Shown one piece after another: positions 44,846 to 53,569 of a stretch of DNA of 64,000 nt. Origin of the DNA: Microcaldota archaeon (GTDB lineage: Archaea; Micrarchaeota; Micrarchaeia; Micrarchaeales; Micrarchaeaceae); contig JAGWHO010000002.1 of the NCBI GenBank assembly GCA_028866715.1, forward strand, positions 45,906 to 109,905. The letters are read 5' to 3'. Both the position numbers and the translations under genes were made by a program. The stretch's first letter is position 1; each line of letters starts with the position of its first letter. The notes beneath the pieces are model-generated. The model did not search any database. It saw nothing but the letters and a program-made list of their open reading frames with translations, and had not been told where the DNA came from.

Positions 44846-45742
44846 ATGGGCGCGATAGGGATTATCGATACAATAACCGGAAGCTACGGCATATTGAAGA
44901 GCAATGTGCGGGCGGCATGGGCGTATGCCGCATTCATCACGTTCAATATTGCAATCGGAGCGATCTTCTCAGTTGCTTTGTCAAGCATCTTCGCAAGCAA
45001 CCTCTCAACGCTCGCCGGCGCCAGTCCAGCCAGTATCTTAGTCAGCTTATTTAGCCTTCCAGGTTTGCAGCTGCTTGTCTATGCCGGCGTGGCGATTGGG
45101 CTTGTCTCATTCTTTCTCTCGCCATTGGTAAGCGGCATCTACCTGAGCGGGGCAAACAGCCTTTCCAATGGAGGGATCATTAACATGCGGGCCGCCCTGG
45201 CAACTGCAAAGAAGAGGTACTGGAGCCTTTTCGGTGCCAGCATACTAAGCCAGCTCATACTCCTAGCAGCGGTTGCGGCACCCCTGGTAATGATGTTAAG
45301 CGCCTTACTCAAGCTGTTGTATAACCCCATATCGGCAGCTCCCTCAGGGCTCGGCGCATTCTTTGGAGGATTTCTCCTATTCATAGCTGCCGCTATAACC
45401 CTTAGCCCGTTCCTGTTCCTGCCGCAGGCACTAGTCATAACAGAGGGAAGGCGCGCGGCATCCGCGATAAAGAGAAGCTTCAGTATAGGCCTTGAGGCAT
45501 TTTGGAGGATTCTAGGCGTACTGATACTCATAGGCCTTATAACACTCGGTATTGACATAATCGCCGCGATAATCTACGGCGTGGCGTCTATAATAAATCC
45601 AATAGCAGGAACCGTACTCCAATATGTCCTTTACATAATATTAAGCACATTCGTAGGCCTGCTCACGCTTTTTGCGCAGGTCCTTGCATACAAGGCGTAC
45701 GCGGCAAAAGGCACGCCCAAGTCCACAAGCACCAATAAATAG
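44846..45742 (+). CDS. Six-helix integral membrane protein, unknown function
   Basis: 298-aa membrane protein with about six hydrophobic segments and short polar loops. The layout, including FLFLPQALVITEGRRAASAI and a following amphipathic RSFSIGLEAFWRILGVL, resembles archaeal glycerophosphoryl-diester-type membrane-domain and DUF7544-like proteins, but I cannot assign a family. The C-terminus KSTSTNK is polar. A TATA-like run precedes ATG 44846. Confidence 0.65.
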   Translation: MGAIGIIDTITGSYGILKSNVRAAWAYAAFITFNIAIGAIFSVALSSIFASNLSTLAGASPASILVSLFSLPGLQLLVYAGVAIGLVSFFLSPLVSGIYLSGANSLSNGGIINMRAALATAKKRYWSLFGASILSQLILLAAVAAPLVMMLSALLKLLYNPISAAPSGLGAFFGGFLLFIAAAITLSPFLFLPQALVITEGRRAASAIKRSFSIGLEAFWRILGVLILIGLITLGIDIIAAIIYGVASIINPIAGTVLQYVLYIILSTFVGLLTLFAQVLAYKAYAAKGTPKSTSTNK

Positions 45743-45770
45743 TTTTATTGCGCTACTCCTCTGTGATTGG

Positions 45771-47399
45771 GTGCCGAAGGGCAAGTTCGAGAACGAGTAC
45801 ACTTACAAGCGCATGCTCGAGTCTGGAAGAGAGGATGAATTTGACGGGCTGTTCGAAAGCGCGGCAGAGACCGCAAGGAACGGCTTTGGCATAGAGCATC
45901 CGATGTACATTGGCGGAAAACCCGTAAGGGCCGGCAATCTCCTCTTAGAGAAATCGCCGATAGACTCGCAGATATTGATAGGCAAATTCCAGAAGGGCGC
46001 AAGGGAGCACGCAAAGCTGGCGATAGACGCGGCGAGCAACGCATTCGAATCGTGGAGCAACATGGATTACAGCGACCGCGCCTCGATAATCAGAAGGGCC
46101 GCAGACCTATTTTCGAAGAACAAATACCAGTTGGCGGCCATACTGAGCTACGAGAACGCAAAGTCGAGATACGAATCCATGGGCGAGGTCGACGAAGCAA
46201 TAGACTTCATGAGATATTACAGCGATGAGATGGATGCAAACAAGGGCTATATAAGAAAAGCTGCAGCGAAGGCCAGCAAGGCCAAGGTCGAGGCGGGTTT
46301 CCAAGGCGCGCCCTCAAGCCAGGAGAAAGTTACGGTATCGCTCAGACCCTATGGCGTGTTTGGCGTCATAGCGCCCTTTAACTTCCCGATTTCGATATCA
46401 ACAGGCATGAACGTAGGAGCTCTCATAACAGGCAACACAGTAGTTTTCAAGCCATCCTCATCGGACAACATGACGATGCTCACAGGGCTCAAGATATACG
46501 AACTATTCAAAGAGGCGGGAATTCCAGACGGCGTTTTCAACTATGTGACCGGACCAGGATCTGAGGTCGGCGATGAGATCGCAACAAATGACAATGTCTC
46601 AGGAATCGCGTTCACCGGATCCAGGGCTACAGGAATGTCCATGATATCAAGGACGTTCTCGTCAGGCAAGCAGAAAGTTTTCATAGTCGAGATGGGAGGC
46701 AAGAATCCCGCAATAGTGTCGAAATACGCGAATCTCGACGCGGCTGTAAACGGGGTGGCAAGCGCGGCGTTCGGCTTCGCAGGCCAGAAGTGCAGCGCCC
46801 TGTCAAGAGTATACGTTCATCAGTCGAAGAAGGAGCTGTTCGTCAGCAAGCTGATAGAGAGGGTAAGGGGGCTAAAGATCGGCAATCCGTTGGACAAAGA
46901 GAATTACATAGGCCCTCTCATAAGCAAGAGCGCCTTTGACAGATATATCGAATCTGTGCAGAAGGCAAGAACCACCGGGGGCAGGATCCTTTACGGCGGA
47001 AATGCAGTGAAGACAGGGCTTGAAGGATATTACGTCGAGCCCGCGATAATAGAGGCAAGGCACGACAGCGAGCTTGTCAGGAAGGAGCTGTTCGCGCCGA
47101 TACTGACGCTAGAAACATACTCCGACTTCGGCGACGCGCTAAAGATGGCCAACGACGTTGAATATGGGCTCACGGCAGGACTTTACAGCAAGAACAGGGA
47201 CGAGATATTGGAATTCTCAAAGAAGATACAGGCCGGCGTGGTATACATCAACAGGGAGATCAGCGCCACGACAGGCGCCATAGTAGGGCTTCATACCTTC
47301 GTTGGCTGGAAGGGCAGCGGGCTGACCGGCAAAGGCACAGGAAGCAAGCACTACCTCCCGCAGTTCATGAGAGAACAGAGCATAAGCACCACGAAGTGA
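45771..47399 (+). CDS. Aldehyde dehydrogenase, probably 1-pyrroline-5-carboxylate dehydrogenase
   Basis: 542-aa NAD(P)-dependent aldehyde dehydrogenase. The cofactor fold shows VIAPFNFPISI, GNTVVFKPSSSD and GIAFTGSRATG; the general base Glu is in VEMGGKNPAIVS and the catalytic Cys in FAGQKCSALSRVYVH. The N-terminal extension and GQKCSA with R/SRVYV are typical of P5C dehydrogenases, which oxidise glutamate semialdehyde to glutamate. GTG 45771 (MPKGKFENEY) is chosen; the frame is open to 45672 but lies inside the previous gene. It fits with the proline dehydrogenase at 33972. Confidence 0.85.
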   Translation: MPKGKFENEYTYKRMLESGREDEFDGLFESAAETARNGFGIEHPMYIGGKPVRAGNLLLEKSPIDSQILIGKFQKGAREHAKLAIDAASNAFESWSNMDYSDRASIIRRAADLFSKNKYQLAAILSYENAKSRYESMGEVDEAIDFMRYYSDEMDANKGYIRKAAAKASKAKVEAGFQGAPSSQEKVTVSLRPYGVFGVIAPFNFPISISTGMNVGALITGNTVVFKPSSSDNMTMLTGLKIYELFKEAGIPDGVFNYVTGPGSEVGDEIATNDNVSGIAFTGSRATGMSMISRTFSSGKQKVFIVEMGGKNPAIVSKYANLDAAVNGVASAAFGFAGQKCSALSRVYVHQSKKELFVSKLIERVRGLKIGNPLDKENYIGPLISKSAFDRYIESVQKARTTGGRILYGGNAVKTGLEGYYVEPAIIEARHDSELVRKELFAPILTLETYSDFGDALKMANDVEYGLTAGLYSKNRDEILEFSKKIQAGVVYINREISATTGAIVGLHTFVGWKGSGLTGKGTGSKHYLPQFMREQSISTTK

Positions 47400-47451
47400 T
47401 AATATATTCACCAAACTCCTCTATCTGAGCACAAAGTTTGAAGCCGCGCAC

Positions 47452-47814
47452 GTGACGATAAAAGGCAAAAAATTCAGGCTGTTCCTTGCAGAGAGCTTTG
47501 CCCAGAAGGCTGTAGGGCTGATGTACAGGCCGAACATAAAGGCCAATGAAGGCATGCTGTTCAAGTTCCCGTTCAACCATCATTGGAAGATATGGATGCT
47601 CAACATGAAGTTCCCTATCGACGTCGTCTGGTTGGACGAGAAGTTCAGGATAGTGCACATCGAGAGGGGCATGCGGCCGTGCAGCAATATCTTCTCATGC
47701 AAGAGCTTCTCTCCTGATAAGCAGTCAAGGTATGTGCTGGAGCTTGCAGCAGGCGCCGCAGCAAGACTGAAGCTGAGGCGCGGAGAGATAATCAAAGGCA
47801 TCGCGGCCGCATAA
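47452..47814 (+). CDS. DUF192 family protein
   Basis: 120-aa DUF192 protein. Family signatures FAQKAVGLMYRPNI, EGMLFKFPFNHHWKIWMLNM, FPIDVVWLDEKFRIVHIERG and YVLELAAG are all present. Start GTG 47452. Many homologues are secreted; here there is no signal peptide. Function of the family is not established. Confidence 0.88.
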   Translation: MTIKGKKFRLFLAESFAQKAVGLMYRPNIKANEGMLFKFPFNHHWKIWMLNMKFPIDVVWLDEKFRIVHIERGMRPCSNIFSCKSFSPDKQSRYVLELAAGAAARLKLRRGEIIKGIAAA

Positions 47815-47889
47815 CCTCACAGTCGCAGCAAGGCGTTTGGACTAAAGAGTTAAATATCCCAATCAATTATCCTACTACCTAGTGTTTAC

Positions 47890-48216
47890 ATGCACAATTT
47901 CAATAACCATACACCTGTCGGGGCTGGTGCAGACAAGGCCCAGACACAGGGCACGCGCCCGACAAACATAGGGATAAGGCCAACCGCGGCAGACGAGATC
48001 GCCGACGAGAAGAACCTCAATAACCTGCCTAGGGAGATGAAGGCCACAAAGGTTTTGGCCGCGCTCAGCGAACTCGGATACAACAACTCGCACGTAAGGT
48101 TCACCTATCATGGCTCGAAGATTGACAACAGGAACCTTCGTGACCTCGCGATAGACATTCATAAGGCAACAAACATTAGCTACAAGGACATAGTCGAAGC
48201 CCTGAGCAGAAAGTAA
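47890..48216 (+). CDS. Hypothetical protein, 108 aa
   Basis: Unrecognised. A polar, probably disordered N-terminus (about 1-45, with GAGADKAQTQGTRPTNIGIR) precedes a compact helical C-terminal part, MKATKVLAALSELGYNNSHV, then DLAIDIHKATNISYKDIVEA, which could be a small DNA-binding fold. A TATA-like TTAAATATC lies 40 bases before ATG, the usual leaderless spacing here. Convergent with the Lrp-family gene. Confidence 0.6.
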   Translation: MHNFNNHTPVGAGADKAQTQGTRPTNIGIRPTAADEIADEKNLNNLPREMKATKVLAALSELGYNNSHVRFTYHGSKIDNRNLRDLAIDIHKATNISYKDIVEALSRK

Positions 48217-48226
48217 GAGGGCCTCG

Positions 48227-49216
48227 CTACTTTACGAACTTCATCTCCGGGAGGAACGTCCACTTTATCTCGTCTTTGTACTCCATGAAGTAGTAATCGC
48301 CTATTATGTCGCCGAACCTCGAGCGTATGCTGTGTATGTAGCTGTACAACTCGTCTGTCGTGCGCACCTCAACGTGCGCCTCGAAGTCGCTGCCTCCGAT
48401 GCTCTCGACGGCATAGAGGCTGTTGTTGTACTGCTGCACATACGCGAACAGCAGTTTTCTCCTGTTCGGCGCGGCAGATCTGAGCGTAAAATGGACCTTG
48501 AAGTAGATGTACCCAAGCCTCTTCGTGTCAAAGAGCGGCCTGAAGCCCAATATCACGCCGTCATCCATGAGTTTCCTTATCCTGTACTTGACGATCATCT
48601 CAGTGGTTCCTGTCTTCCTGGCTATGTCTACTGTTTTCATTCTCGCGTCTTTCGTCAGTACCGCGAGTACCTTGTAATCAGTCTCGTCAATCTCTGCGTA
48701 TCTGTAGGGCTCGCCCTCGTTGAACCCCATCATCTCGAACTTCATCGGCTTCTCCTTTATCCCAACAAGGTAGTTCCTGTGGAAATGCCAGAATCTTGTG
48801 GTCACGGAAAGATCGTAACCCGCAATGTAATCGCCGTACTCCGCAAGAAAGCTGTTCAGAAGGTCCCTGAACTCGTACACATCCCTGTAATACGCCGACA
48901 TTATCAGGTCCCACCGCCCTTCTGCCTTTGTAAGGTAACTCGTCCTAGGCTTGAGCCACTCCATCATCTCCCTTTCCTTTTCGACAGTCAGGTTCTGCAA
49001 GCGCACAAGCAGCCTGTACCAGTCAAAGCCTAGCTTCATCGTGTTCACTACGACGGTGAAGTGCTTTATGTATCCGTCATTCAGCATCTTGTCTATCCTG
49101 TAGCGGACCGCGTCCCTGCTCAGGCCCACTTTCTTCGCTATCTCACTGTCCGGCTGCCTCGCATTCAGGTCTAGCTCGTATAGGATTTTCTTATCTTTAA
49201 TGTCAAGCTTATCCAT
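48227..49216 (-). CDS. Lrp/AsnC-type regulator with two HTH halves
   Basis: 329-aa protein made of two tandem Lrp-like units. Unit 1 (1-150) begins LDIKDKKILYELDLNARQPD with the wHTH EIAKKVGLSRDAVRYRIDKM; unit 2 (175-329) begins IDETDYKVLAVLTKDARMKT with ARKTGTTEMIVKYRIRKLMD. Each is followed by an RAM-like ligand or oligomerisation domain. Fused pairs occur in archaea. Binding site and effector are unknown; the gene is monocistronic and A/T-rich sequence precedes the start. Confidence 0.87.
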   Translation of the reverse strand: MDKLDIKDKKILYELDLNARQPDSEIAKKVGLSRDAVRYRIDKMLNDGYIKHFTVVVNTMKLGFDWYRLLVRLQNLTVEKEREMMEWLKPRTSYLTKAEGRWDLIMSAYYRDVYEFRDLLNSFLAEYGDYIAGYDLSVTTRFWHFHRNYLVGIKEKPMKFEMMGFNEGEPYRYAEIDETDYKVLAVLTKDARMKTVDIARKTGTTEMIVKYRIRKLMDDGVILGFRPLFDTKRLGYIYFKVHFTLRSAAPNRRKLLFAYVQQYNNSLYAVESIGGSDFEAHVEVRTTDELYSYIHSIRSRFGDIIGDYYFMEYKDEIKWTFLPEMKFVK

Positions 49217-49326
49217 ATTTTCATATTATAGATAAAAGCAGCATATATAATTATCGTTTTCACGTAGAAATACGCAAGAGCATAGTTATACCAGTTCGAT
49301 AGAAAACATTATCAAGGCAAGATTGC

Positions 49327-50202
49327 ATGGTTAGCGCTAAGAAGCAACATAGCCAGGAGATGACAATGAAGTATTTCGAAAAAGGAGGAAACACAGCGTT
49401 GTTGCACAACATAACAGCAGCCCTGTCAAACCTAGAGGTAACGAAGGCTGTGCTCGGCGACTTTACGACCACGTTCAACAAGATTGGACTCAAGCAGGGC
49501 GACGCTAGAGCGTTAGCCATGATTGTAGTCAGCGAGATGTCCGCGCATGAGTATGGGGGCATTCTTGAAATGGAGGAGTATGTAGACACGGAGCTCAAGA
49601 AGTTTGGTGTGCCGGAAAAACTGAAAAGCAAGCTTGCGGAACGAACATTATTGATCATAAGCCAGCTAGCTCCGCACCTTAGCGGAATAACAGGGAAGGT
49701 TATGGATTTTGGCGCAGGCAGCGGGCTTGTCGCTCAAGGCTTGCACGACAGATTAGGTCTTGATATCGAGGCACTAGATGTAAGGGATTTCAAAAGCCCT
49801 GCTGTAGCAGTGAAGTTCCATCAGTTCAACGGAACTGAGGCTCCGGTACCCCCAAAGTACTATGAGGCAGCTGTGCTCACAAATGTGATTCACCATGAAG
49901 AGGACAACGAGAAGATACTCAAAGAACTAGACCGTATAGTCAGCAAGAGGCTGGTGCTAATAGAGACCATGGCTGCCGAAGACACAAAGGAAGAGTGGCA
50001 GCGCACTTTCCTGAATGACGTGCTCTGGAACAGGTTCTTCAACCATGCTGACATCCCTGTGCCAGGAACATATGAGAATGTTGATGGGTGGATAAATCGA
50101 TTCGCGGCATACGGATGGAAATGCTCGCACAGCGAAGATTTGGGGTACGACCAGCCCACTATCACTGACATACACCACCTCTTCGTGTTCGATAGGCCAT
50201 GA
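49327..50202 (+). CDS. Class I SAM-dependent methyltransferase
   Basis: 291-aa protein. Motif I VMDFGAGSGLVAQGL (about residue 128) and a post-motif YYEAAVLTNVIHHEED that matches small-molecule or lipid methyltransferases with a His-rich acidic post-II. The N-terminal 110 residues are helical and unassigned. It is followed 9 bases later by an MFS remnant and then another methyltransferase, forming a three-gene run of the same orientation. Substrate unknown. Confidence 0.78.
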   Translation: MVSAKKQHSQEMTMKYFEKGGNTALLHNITAALSNLEVTKAVLGDFTTTFNKIGLKQGDARALAMIVVSEMSAHEYGGILEMEEYVDTELKKFGVPEKLKSKLAERTLLIISQLAPHLSGITGKVMDFGAGSGLVAQGLHDRLGLDIEALDVRDFKSPAVAVKFHQFNGTEAPVPPKYYEAAVLTNVIHHEEDNEKILKELDRIVSKRLVLIETMAAEDTKEEWQRTFLNDVLWNRFFNHADIPVPGTYENVDGWINRFAAYGWKCSHSEDLGYDQPTITDIHHLFVFDRP

Positions 50203-50211
50203 AAAACTTAA

Positions 50212-50691
50212 ATGACCAACCAAGTGAAATCCATGAAGAACGAACTTACAATTCCAAAAGTGCTCGCGCTTTCTTCGGTCGGCACTACGATAGAGTGGTA
50301 TGATTTTCTGCTTGCTGCTACAGCAGCGGTCCTTGTACTGTCGCTCATCTGGCTTTATCCGTACTTCGCTCTCGTAAACACGAACGCTTTCGCAAGCATA
50401 CTTGTCGCAGTATCCGTGCTTGGCATAGTGCTAGGTTTCGGTTACGGCACGTTCTACGCATGGCTGGCTGAGAGCTTCCCCACAAGGGTGAGATACTCAG
50501 GCGTCGGCGTCTCGTACCAGCTAAGCAGCCTGATAATAGGCCTGATAACCACATTCCTGATACCTGTGCTCCTCGCGACTTTGGGTGCTGGAGCGATATG
50601 GTCAGTGGCGTGGATATCTGTGGCCCTTGGGATAGTAAGCCTTGGGGCAGCGCTTCTGATAAAGGACAGGCACGACAGGGATCTAGAGTAG
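50212..50691 (+). pseudogene. Internally deleted MFS transporter remnant
   Basis: 159-aa frame that joins the N-terminal signature of metabolite:H+ symporters (SVGTTIEWYDFLLAATAA) directly to the C-terminal portion (YGTFYAWLAESFPTRVRYSG, VGVSYQLSSLIIGLITTFLI). A complete member has about 430 aa and 12 helices; here only about four or five helices remain and the frame is still open. The middle, including most helices of both halves, is missing. Either decaying or a reduced protein; ATG 50212 or 50233. Confidence 0.7.
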
Positions 50692-51471
50692 ATGCGCATG
50701 CCAACAAATAGACGTCTAGCGGAGCGAGGCTGTGCAGAGCTGCAGTTCGAAGCTCTCGCACATAAGTATGAAGAATTCGACGGCAGCCTGCTGAAGAAAT
50801 TCGTCACAACAGAAATGGTCGTGACGATGGCAGGCAACCTCGTTGGAAAGTCTGTCATCGATGTCGGGTGCGGCAACGGCCACTTCTGCCGCATCTATGC
50901 TGCGATGGGCGCAAGGGACGTCTTGGGCATAGATTCGTCTGCAACGCAGATAGGCAAGGCGCTTTCTAAATCCTCTGCAGGGATAAGATACATTCAAGGC
51001 AACGCTACATGCATGGCCGAAGTAGGCGGCGGGTTTGACGTCGCTACGGCAGTGTTCTTCTTTATGTACCTAGACAGGGCGGGGTTGGACGAGGCCGCAA
51101 GGCAGATACACATGCGGCTGTCAAGTCAAGGAAAACTGATCGCTGTCATAACGAACCCTGAGATACTCCTGCCAAACGGCAGGAAATACGGCCGAGAGAT
51201 AATATCATTGCGCGGTTCGGCAAACCTCGATGACGGCGAAAAATTCCTCTCGGCGTTTTACGACAGCACAGGGATTCACAGGCTCGATCTCAAGGCTATT
51301 AACTATTCAAAGGACACGTACGAGAGGTCGCTTCTGCGCGCAGGATTCTCATCGATAGAATGGATCGGACCCAAGATATCAGTAGAAGGCATAAAAAGTT
51401 GCGCTGAGGGCTTTTGGGACTCATACATGAGGAATCCTTACTCTATAGGACTCATTGCAAGAAAAGAATAA
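50692..51471 (+). CDS. Class I SAM-dependent methyltransferase
   Basis: 259-aa enzyme with the Rossmann-type motif I VIDVGCGNGHFCRIYAAMGA (about residues 56-75), LGIDSSATQIGKA, and motif II-like GGFDVATAVFFFMYLDRAGL. The ATG directly follows the TAG of the MFS remnant. Typical of UbiE/Methyltransf_11 small-molecule methyltransferases; substrate unknown. Confidence 0.82.
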   Translation: MRMPTNRRLAERGCAELQFEALAHKYEEFDGSLLKKFVTTEMVVTMAGNLVGKSVIDVGCGNGHFCRIYAAMGARDVLGIDSSATQIGKALSKSSAGIRYIQGNATCMAEVGGGFDVATAVFFFMYLDRAGLDEAARQIHMRLSSQGKLIAVITNPEILLPNGRKYGREIISLRGSANLDDGEKFLSAFYDSTGIHRLDLKAINYSKDTYERSLLRAGFSSIEWIGPKISVEGIKSCAEGFWDSYMRNPYSIGLIARKE

Positions 51472-51496
51472 AGAAAAAGAAAAAAGGAAAGAAGGA

Positions 51497-51721
51497 TTAC
51501 CTTCTTCCCCTTCTGTTCATCTTTGCCCTTGCTACGTATCCGCCCTTGTCAATGAAGTACAGGAATCCCTTTTCCCTCTTTACCTTCTCGGATCCCATTC
51601 TTGCCTTTCTTCCTCTCTTGTTCGTCTTCATCGGGGTTCTCCAGACGTATCCATCCTTGCCTAAGAAGTATAGATATCCGTCCTCCCTCGAGAGCTTCTC
51701 GCGTCCGATTCTTTCGGCCAT
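51497..51721 (-). CDS. Small basic protein with two tandem repeats
   Basis: 74-aa protein built of two copies of a roughly 30-residue unit: EKLSREDGYLYFLGKDGYVW then R-rich KTNKRGRKAR, and EKVKREKGFLYFIDKGGYVA then KMNRRGRR. Each unit looks like a beta hairpin with aromatic residues and a basic tail, as in small nucleic-acid-binding or chromatin proteins. No zinc ligands. I do not recognise a named family. The promoter carries a TATA box flanked by an inverted repeat. Confidence 0.7.
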   Translation of the reverse strand: MAERIGREKLSREDGYLYFLGKDGYVWRTPMKTNKRGRKARMGSEKVKREKGFLYFIDKGGYVARAKMNRRGRR

Positions 51722-51729
51722 CGTTTCAC

Positions 51730-51769
51730 CGACGATATATCACTAGTTATCTTTAAATATCTATCGTCG
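51730..51769 (-). promoter_or_regulatory. TATA box flanked by an inverted repeat
   Basis: CGACGATA (51730-51737) and TATCGTCG (51762-51769) form a perfect 8-bp inverted repeat around a TATA-like ttaaatat on the promoter of the 74-aa protein gene. A second palindrome, ATGACGTCAT, follows at 51772-51781. Such an arrangement suggests an operator. Confidence 0.45.
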
Positions 51770-51873
51770 AAATGACGTCATAGACGTAGCCGTTCCATGC
51801 CTTCGTAGGCCCTCATTTACGAGGAAAAAATCCCAGAATTTTTATATGTTCGCTATCCATTACTACTGATTTC

Positions 51874-52608
51874 ATGATAGATATACGCATGTTCAAGAAG
51901 ATGAATCTCAAGGGCTTCACGTTCATAGAGGGATTTCCCGGAGTCGGCCTTGTGGGTCCGATGGCAATAAGCTACATAATAGACAAGCTAGGCATGGCAT
52001 ACGCAGGTTACGTCGACAGCCACGACTTCCCGCCTCTGGTGTCCATACACAAGAACACGCCCATGCCACCGATAAGGGTCTATGTGAACGAGAAGAGCAA
52101 GATAGCCACGATATTCGCGGAGTTTGCAATACCCCTTGAACTTACCAGAGAAATGGCCGATGCGGTATACTCGATGATAACGGCTACAGGCATGTCAAGG
52201 ATATTCTCGATCGGCGGCATGCCGATACAGAATGCGCAGGCGGACATATACGCGATTGCATCTGCGCCATCATTGCTGAAAGAGGCGCAGAAGGCAGGCC
52301 TGAAGCCCATAGGCGAGGGCGTAGCAACAGGGGTGAGCGCCCTCCTCCTGGCAAGGTCAACGATAGACGGGCTTCCCGACACCAACATAATGGTGCCGAT
52401 AGAGCAGGCTATAATAAACCCCAAATACGCGAAGTCCGCAATCGAGAGCCTCAAGAAGCTCATGAAATTAAGCATAGACACGAGCGACCTCGACAAGGAG
52501 GCAAAGCTAGTCGAAGAGAAGATACGCGAGATAATAAAGAAGCATGCGGAGAGCCACGACACATACAAGAAGACAGTGGAGGGCACCGGCCCCTCGATGT
52601 ACGCTTAA
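51874..52608 (+). CDS. PAC2-family proteasome assembly chaperone-like protein
   Basis: 244-aa protein of the archaeal PAC2 (COG2047) family. FTFIEGFPGVGLVGPMAISY at the N-terminus, HKNTPMPPIRVY, IFSIGGMPIQ and ATGVSALLLA are family landmarks. The C-terminal 50 residues are a charged helical extension. A TATA-like tttttatatg lies about 30 bases upstream. The stop TAA at 52606 is immediately followed by tRNA-Leu. Confidence 0.88.
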   Translation: MIDIRMFKKMNLKGFTFIEGFPGVGLVGPMAISYIIDKLGMAYAGYVDSHDFPPLVSIHKNTPMPPIRVYVNEKSKIATIFAEFAIPLELTREMADAVYSMITATGMSRIFSIGGMPIQNAQADIYAIASAPSLLKEAQKAGLKPIGEGVATGVSALLLARSTIDGLPDTNIMVPIEQAIINPKYAKSAIESLKKLMKLSIDTSDLDKEAKLVEEKIREIIKKHAESHDTYKKTVEGTGPSMYA

Positions 52609-52716
52609 GCAGGGGTTGCAGAGTCTGGTCTGGCAAGGAAGCTGCCACAGAAAATCGCGCAGGACTTAAGATCCTGTGGTCTAGCACCTTCGTGAGTTCA
52701 AATCTCACCCCCTGCA
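52609..52716 (+). tRNA. tRNA-Leu (TAA) with an enlarged D-arm region
   Basis: Acceptor GCAGGGG (52609-52615) pairs with CCCCTGC (52709-52715). Anticodon stem CAGGA/TCCTG with loop CTTAAGA gives TAA; long type II variable arm (GGT...ACC), T-arm GTGAG-TTCAAAT-CTCAC. Between the D-stem 5' strand and the anticodon stem there are about 42 nt instead of about 17, including the hairpin TGGCA-AGGAAGC-TGCCA. This suggests an intron at a non-canonical D-arm position, or an expanded arm. Confidence 0.88.
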
Positions 52717-52807
52717 CATTTTAACAAAGCACTTTGTGGTATCTGCGCAGGCCGCAAAGGTTTAAGTATTTAGTGAGACGCGACTTTATTGAGAATATGG
52801 GTATCAA

Positions 52808-53482
52808 ATGTCAGTAACGCTGAGATACGATATACGAAATTCAACTCCCGCAGAAAAATTTAAAGAAAATATAGATAAAGGCAGGCAGGAGATAACGCTG
52901 GCCATGAGGGCCAAAACAAGCAAAGACCGTGAAGAGCATCTCAACGAGGCCAAGTACAATTTCAAGGAGGCGGTGAGGAACGCCCAAGGGACAATAAAAC
53001 CATATTCAAGAGATGTTACTTCATTCTACGACCACAATATGCTGCAACAGGCAGTTTCTGAGCTTTGCGGCACGCTTAAAAAGAGCATACTGTTCCACTG
53101 GAAGGACAGCGCGCCTGTGCTCAACATTACGGAGGTGCATCCAAAAGATATATTCAGCAGGCACGAGTATAACATAACAGAAGAGTTCGACCTCATAAAG
53201 GCGATAGACTGCGGCAAGCTCCCTTCGGAAAAGAAGCGCGAAATCGCAGAACAAGTATGCGAGTGCATAAATGCCTGTTTCACGGATTACTCTCTCAGCA
53301 CGTTTAGGAGGCAGGAGATAAACATCCCTGATCTTAAGGAATTCAGGACATACGCCAGGATAGCCGGGCATTACGGCCTAAGCGAGCATAAAGACACTGT
53401 AATGAAGATATGGCTGCGGATGCACGGAATAGAGCTTGAGGGCATGGAGAAGCTAGGGCTCGACAAGCTGCTATATGGGTAA
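52808..53482 (+). CDS. Hypothetical protein, 224 aa
   Basis: Unrecognised soluble protein. Helical N-terminal region (about 14-65, STPAEKFKENIDKGRQEITL) with charged, possibly coiled-coil character; a central Cys-containing part (VCECINACFTDY) and a C-terminal helix-rich end (KIWLRMHGIELEGMEKLGL). No membrane segment. A TATA-like tttaagtattt precedes ATG by about 40 bases. No operon partner. Confidence 0.6.
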   Translation: MSVTLRYDIRNSTPAEKFKENIDKGRQEITLAMRAKTSKDREEHLNEAKYNFKEAVRNAQGTIKPYSRDVTSFYDHNMLQQAVSELCGTLKKSILFHWKDSAPVLNITEVHPKDIFSRHEYNITEEFDLIKAIDCGKLPSEKKREIAEQVCECINACFTDYSLSTFRRQEINIPDLKEFRTYARIAGHYGLSEHKDTVMKIWLRMHGIELEGMEKLGLDKLLYG

Positions 53483-53569
53483 GGCGGGGATAAGTAAGGC
53501 ATTTATAGCCATCTCTGCTAATATTATCTTAGTTCTAAAGGCTTGGATTATTGCTATTCAGTGTTTTCC

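Noticed and set aside
45672..45770. Longer N-terminus of the aldehyde dehydrogenase
   Set aside because: The extra codons overlap the coding end of the membrane protein gene and give an Arg-rich, non-homologous sequence; GTG 45771 fits better.
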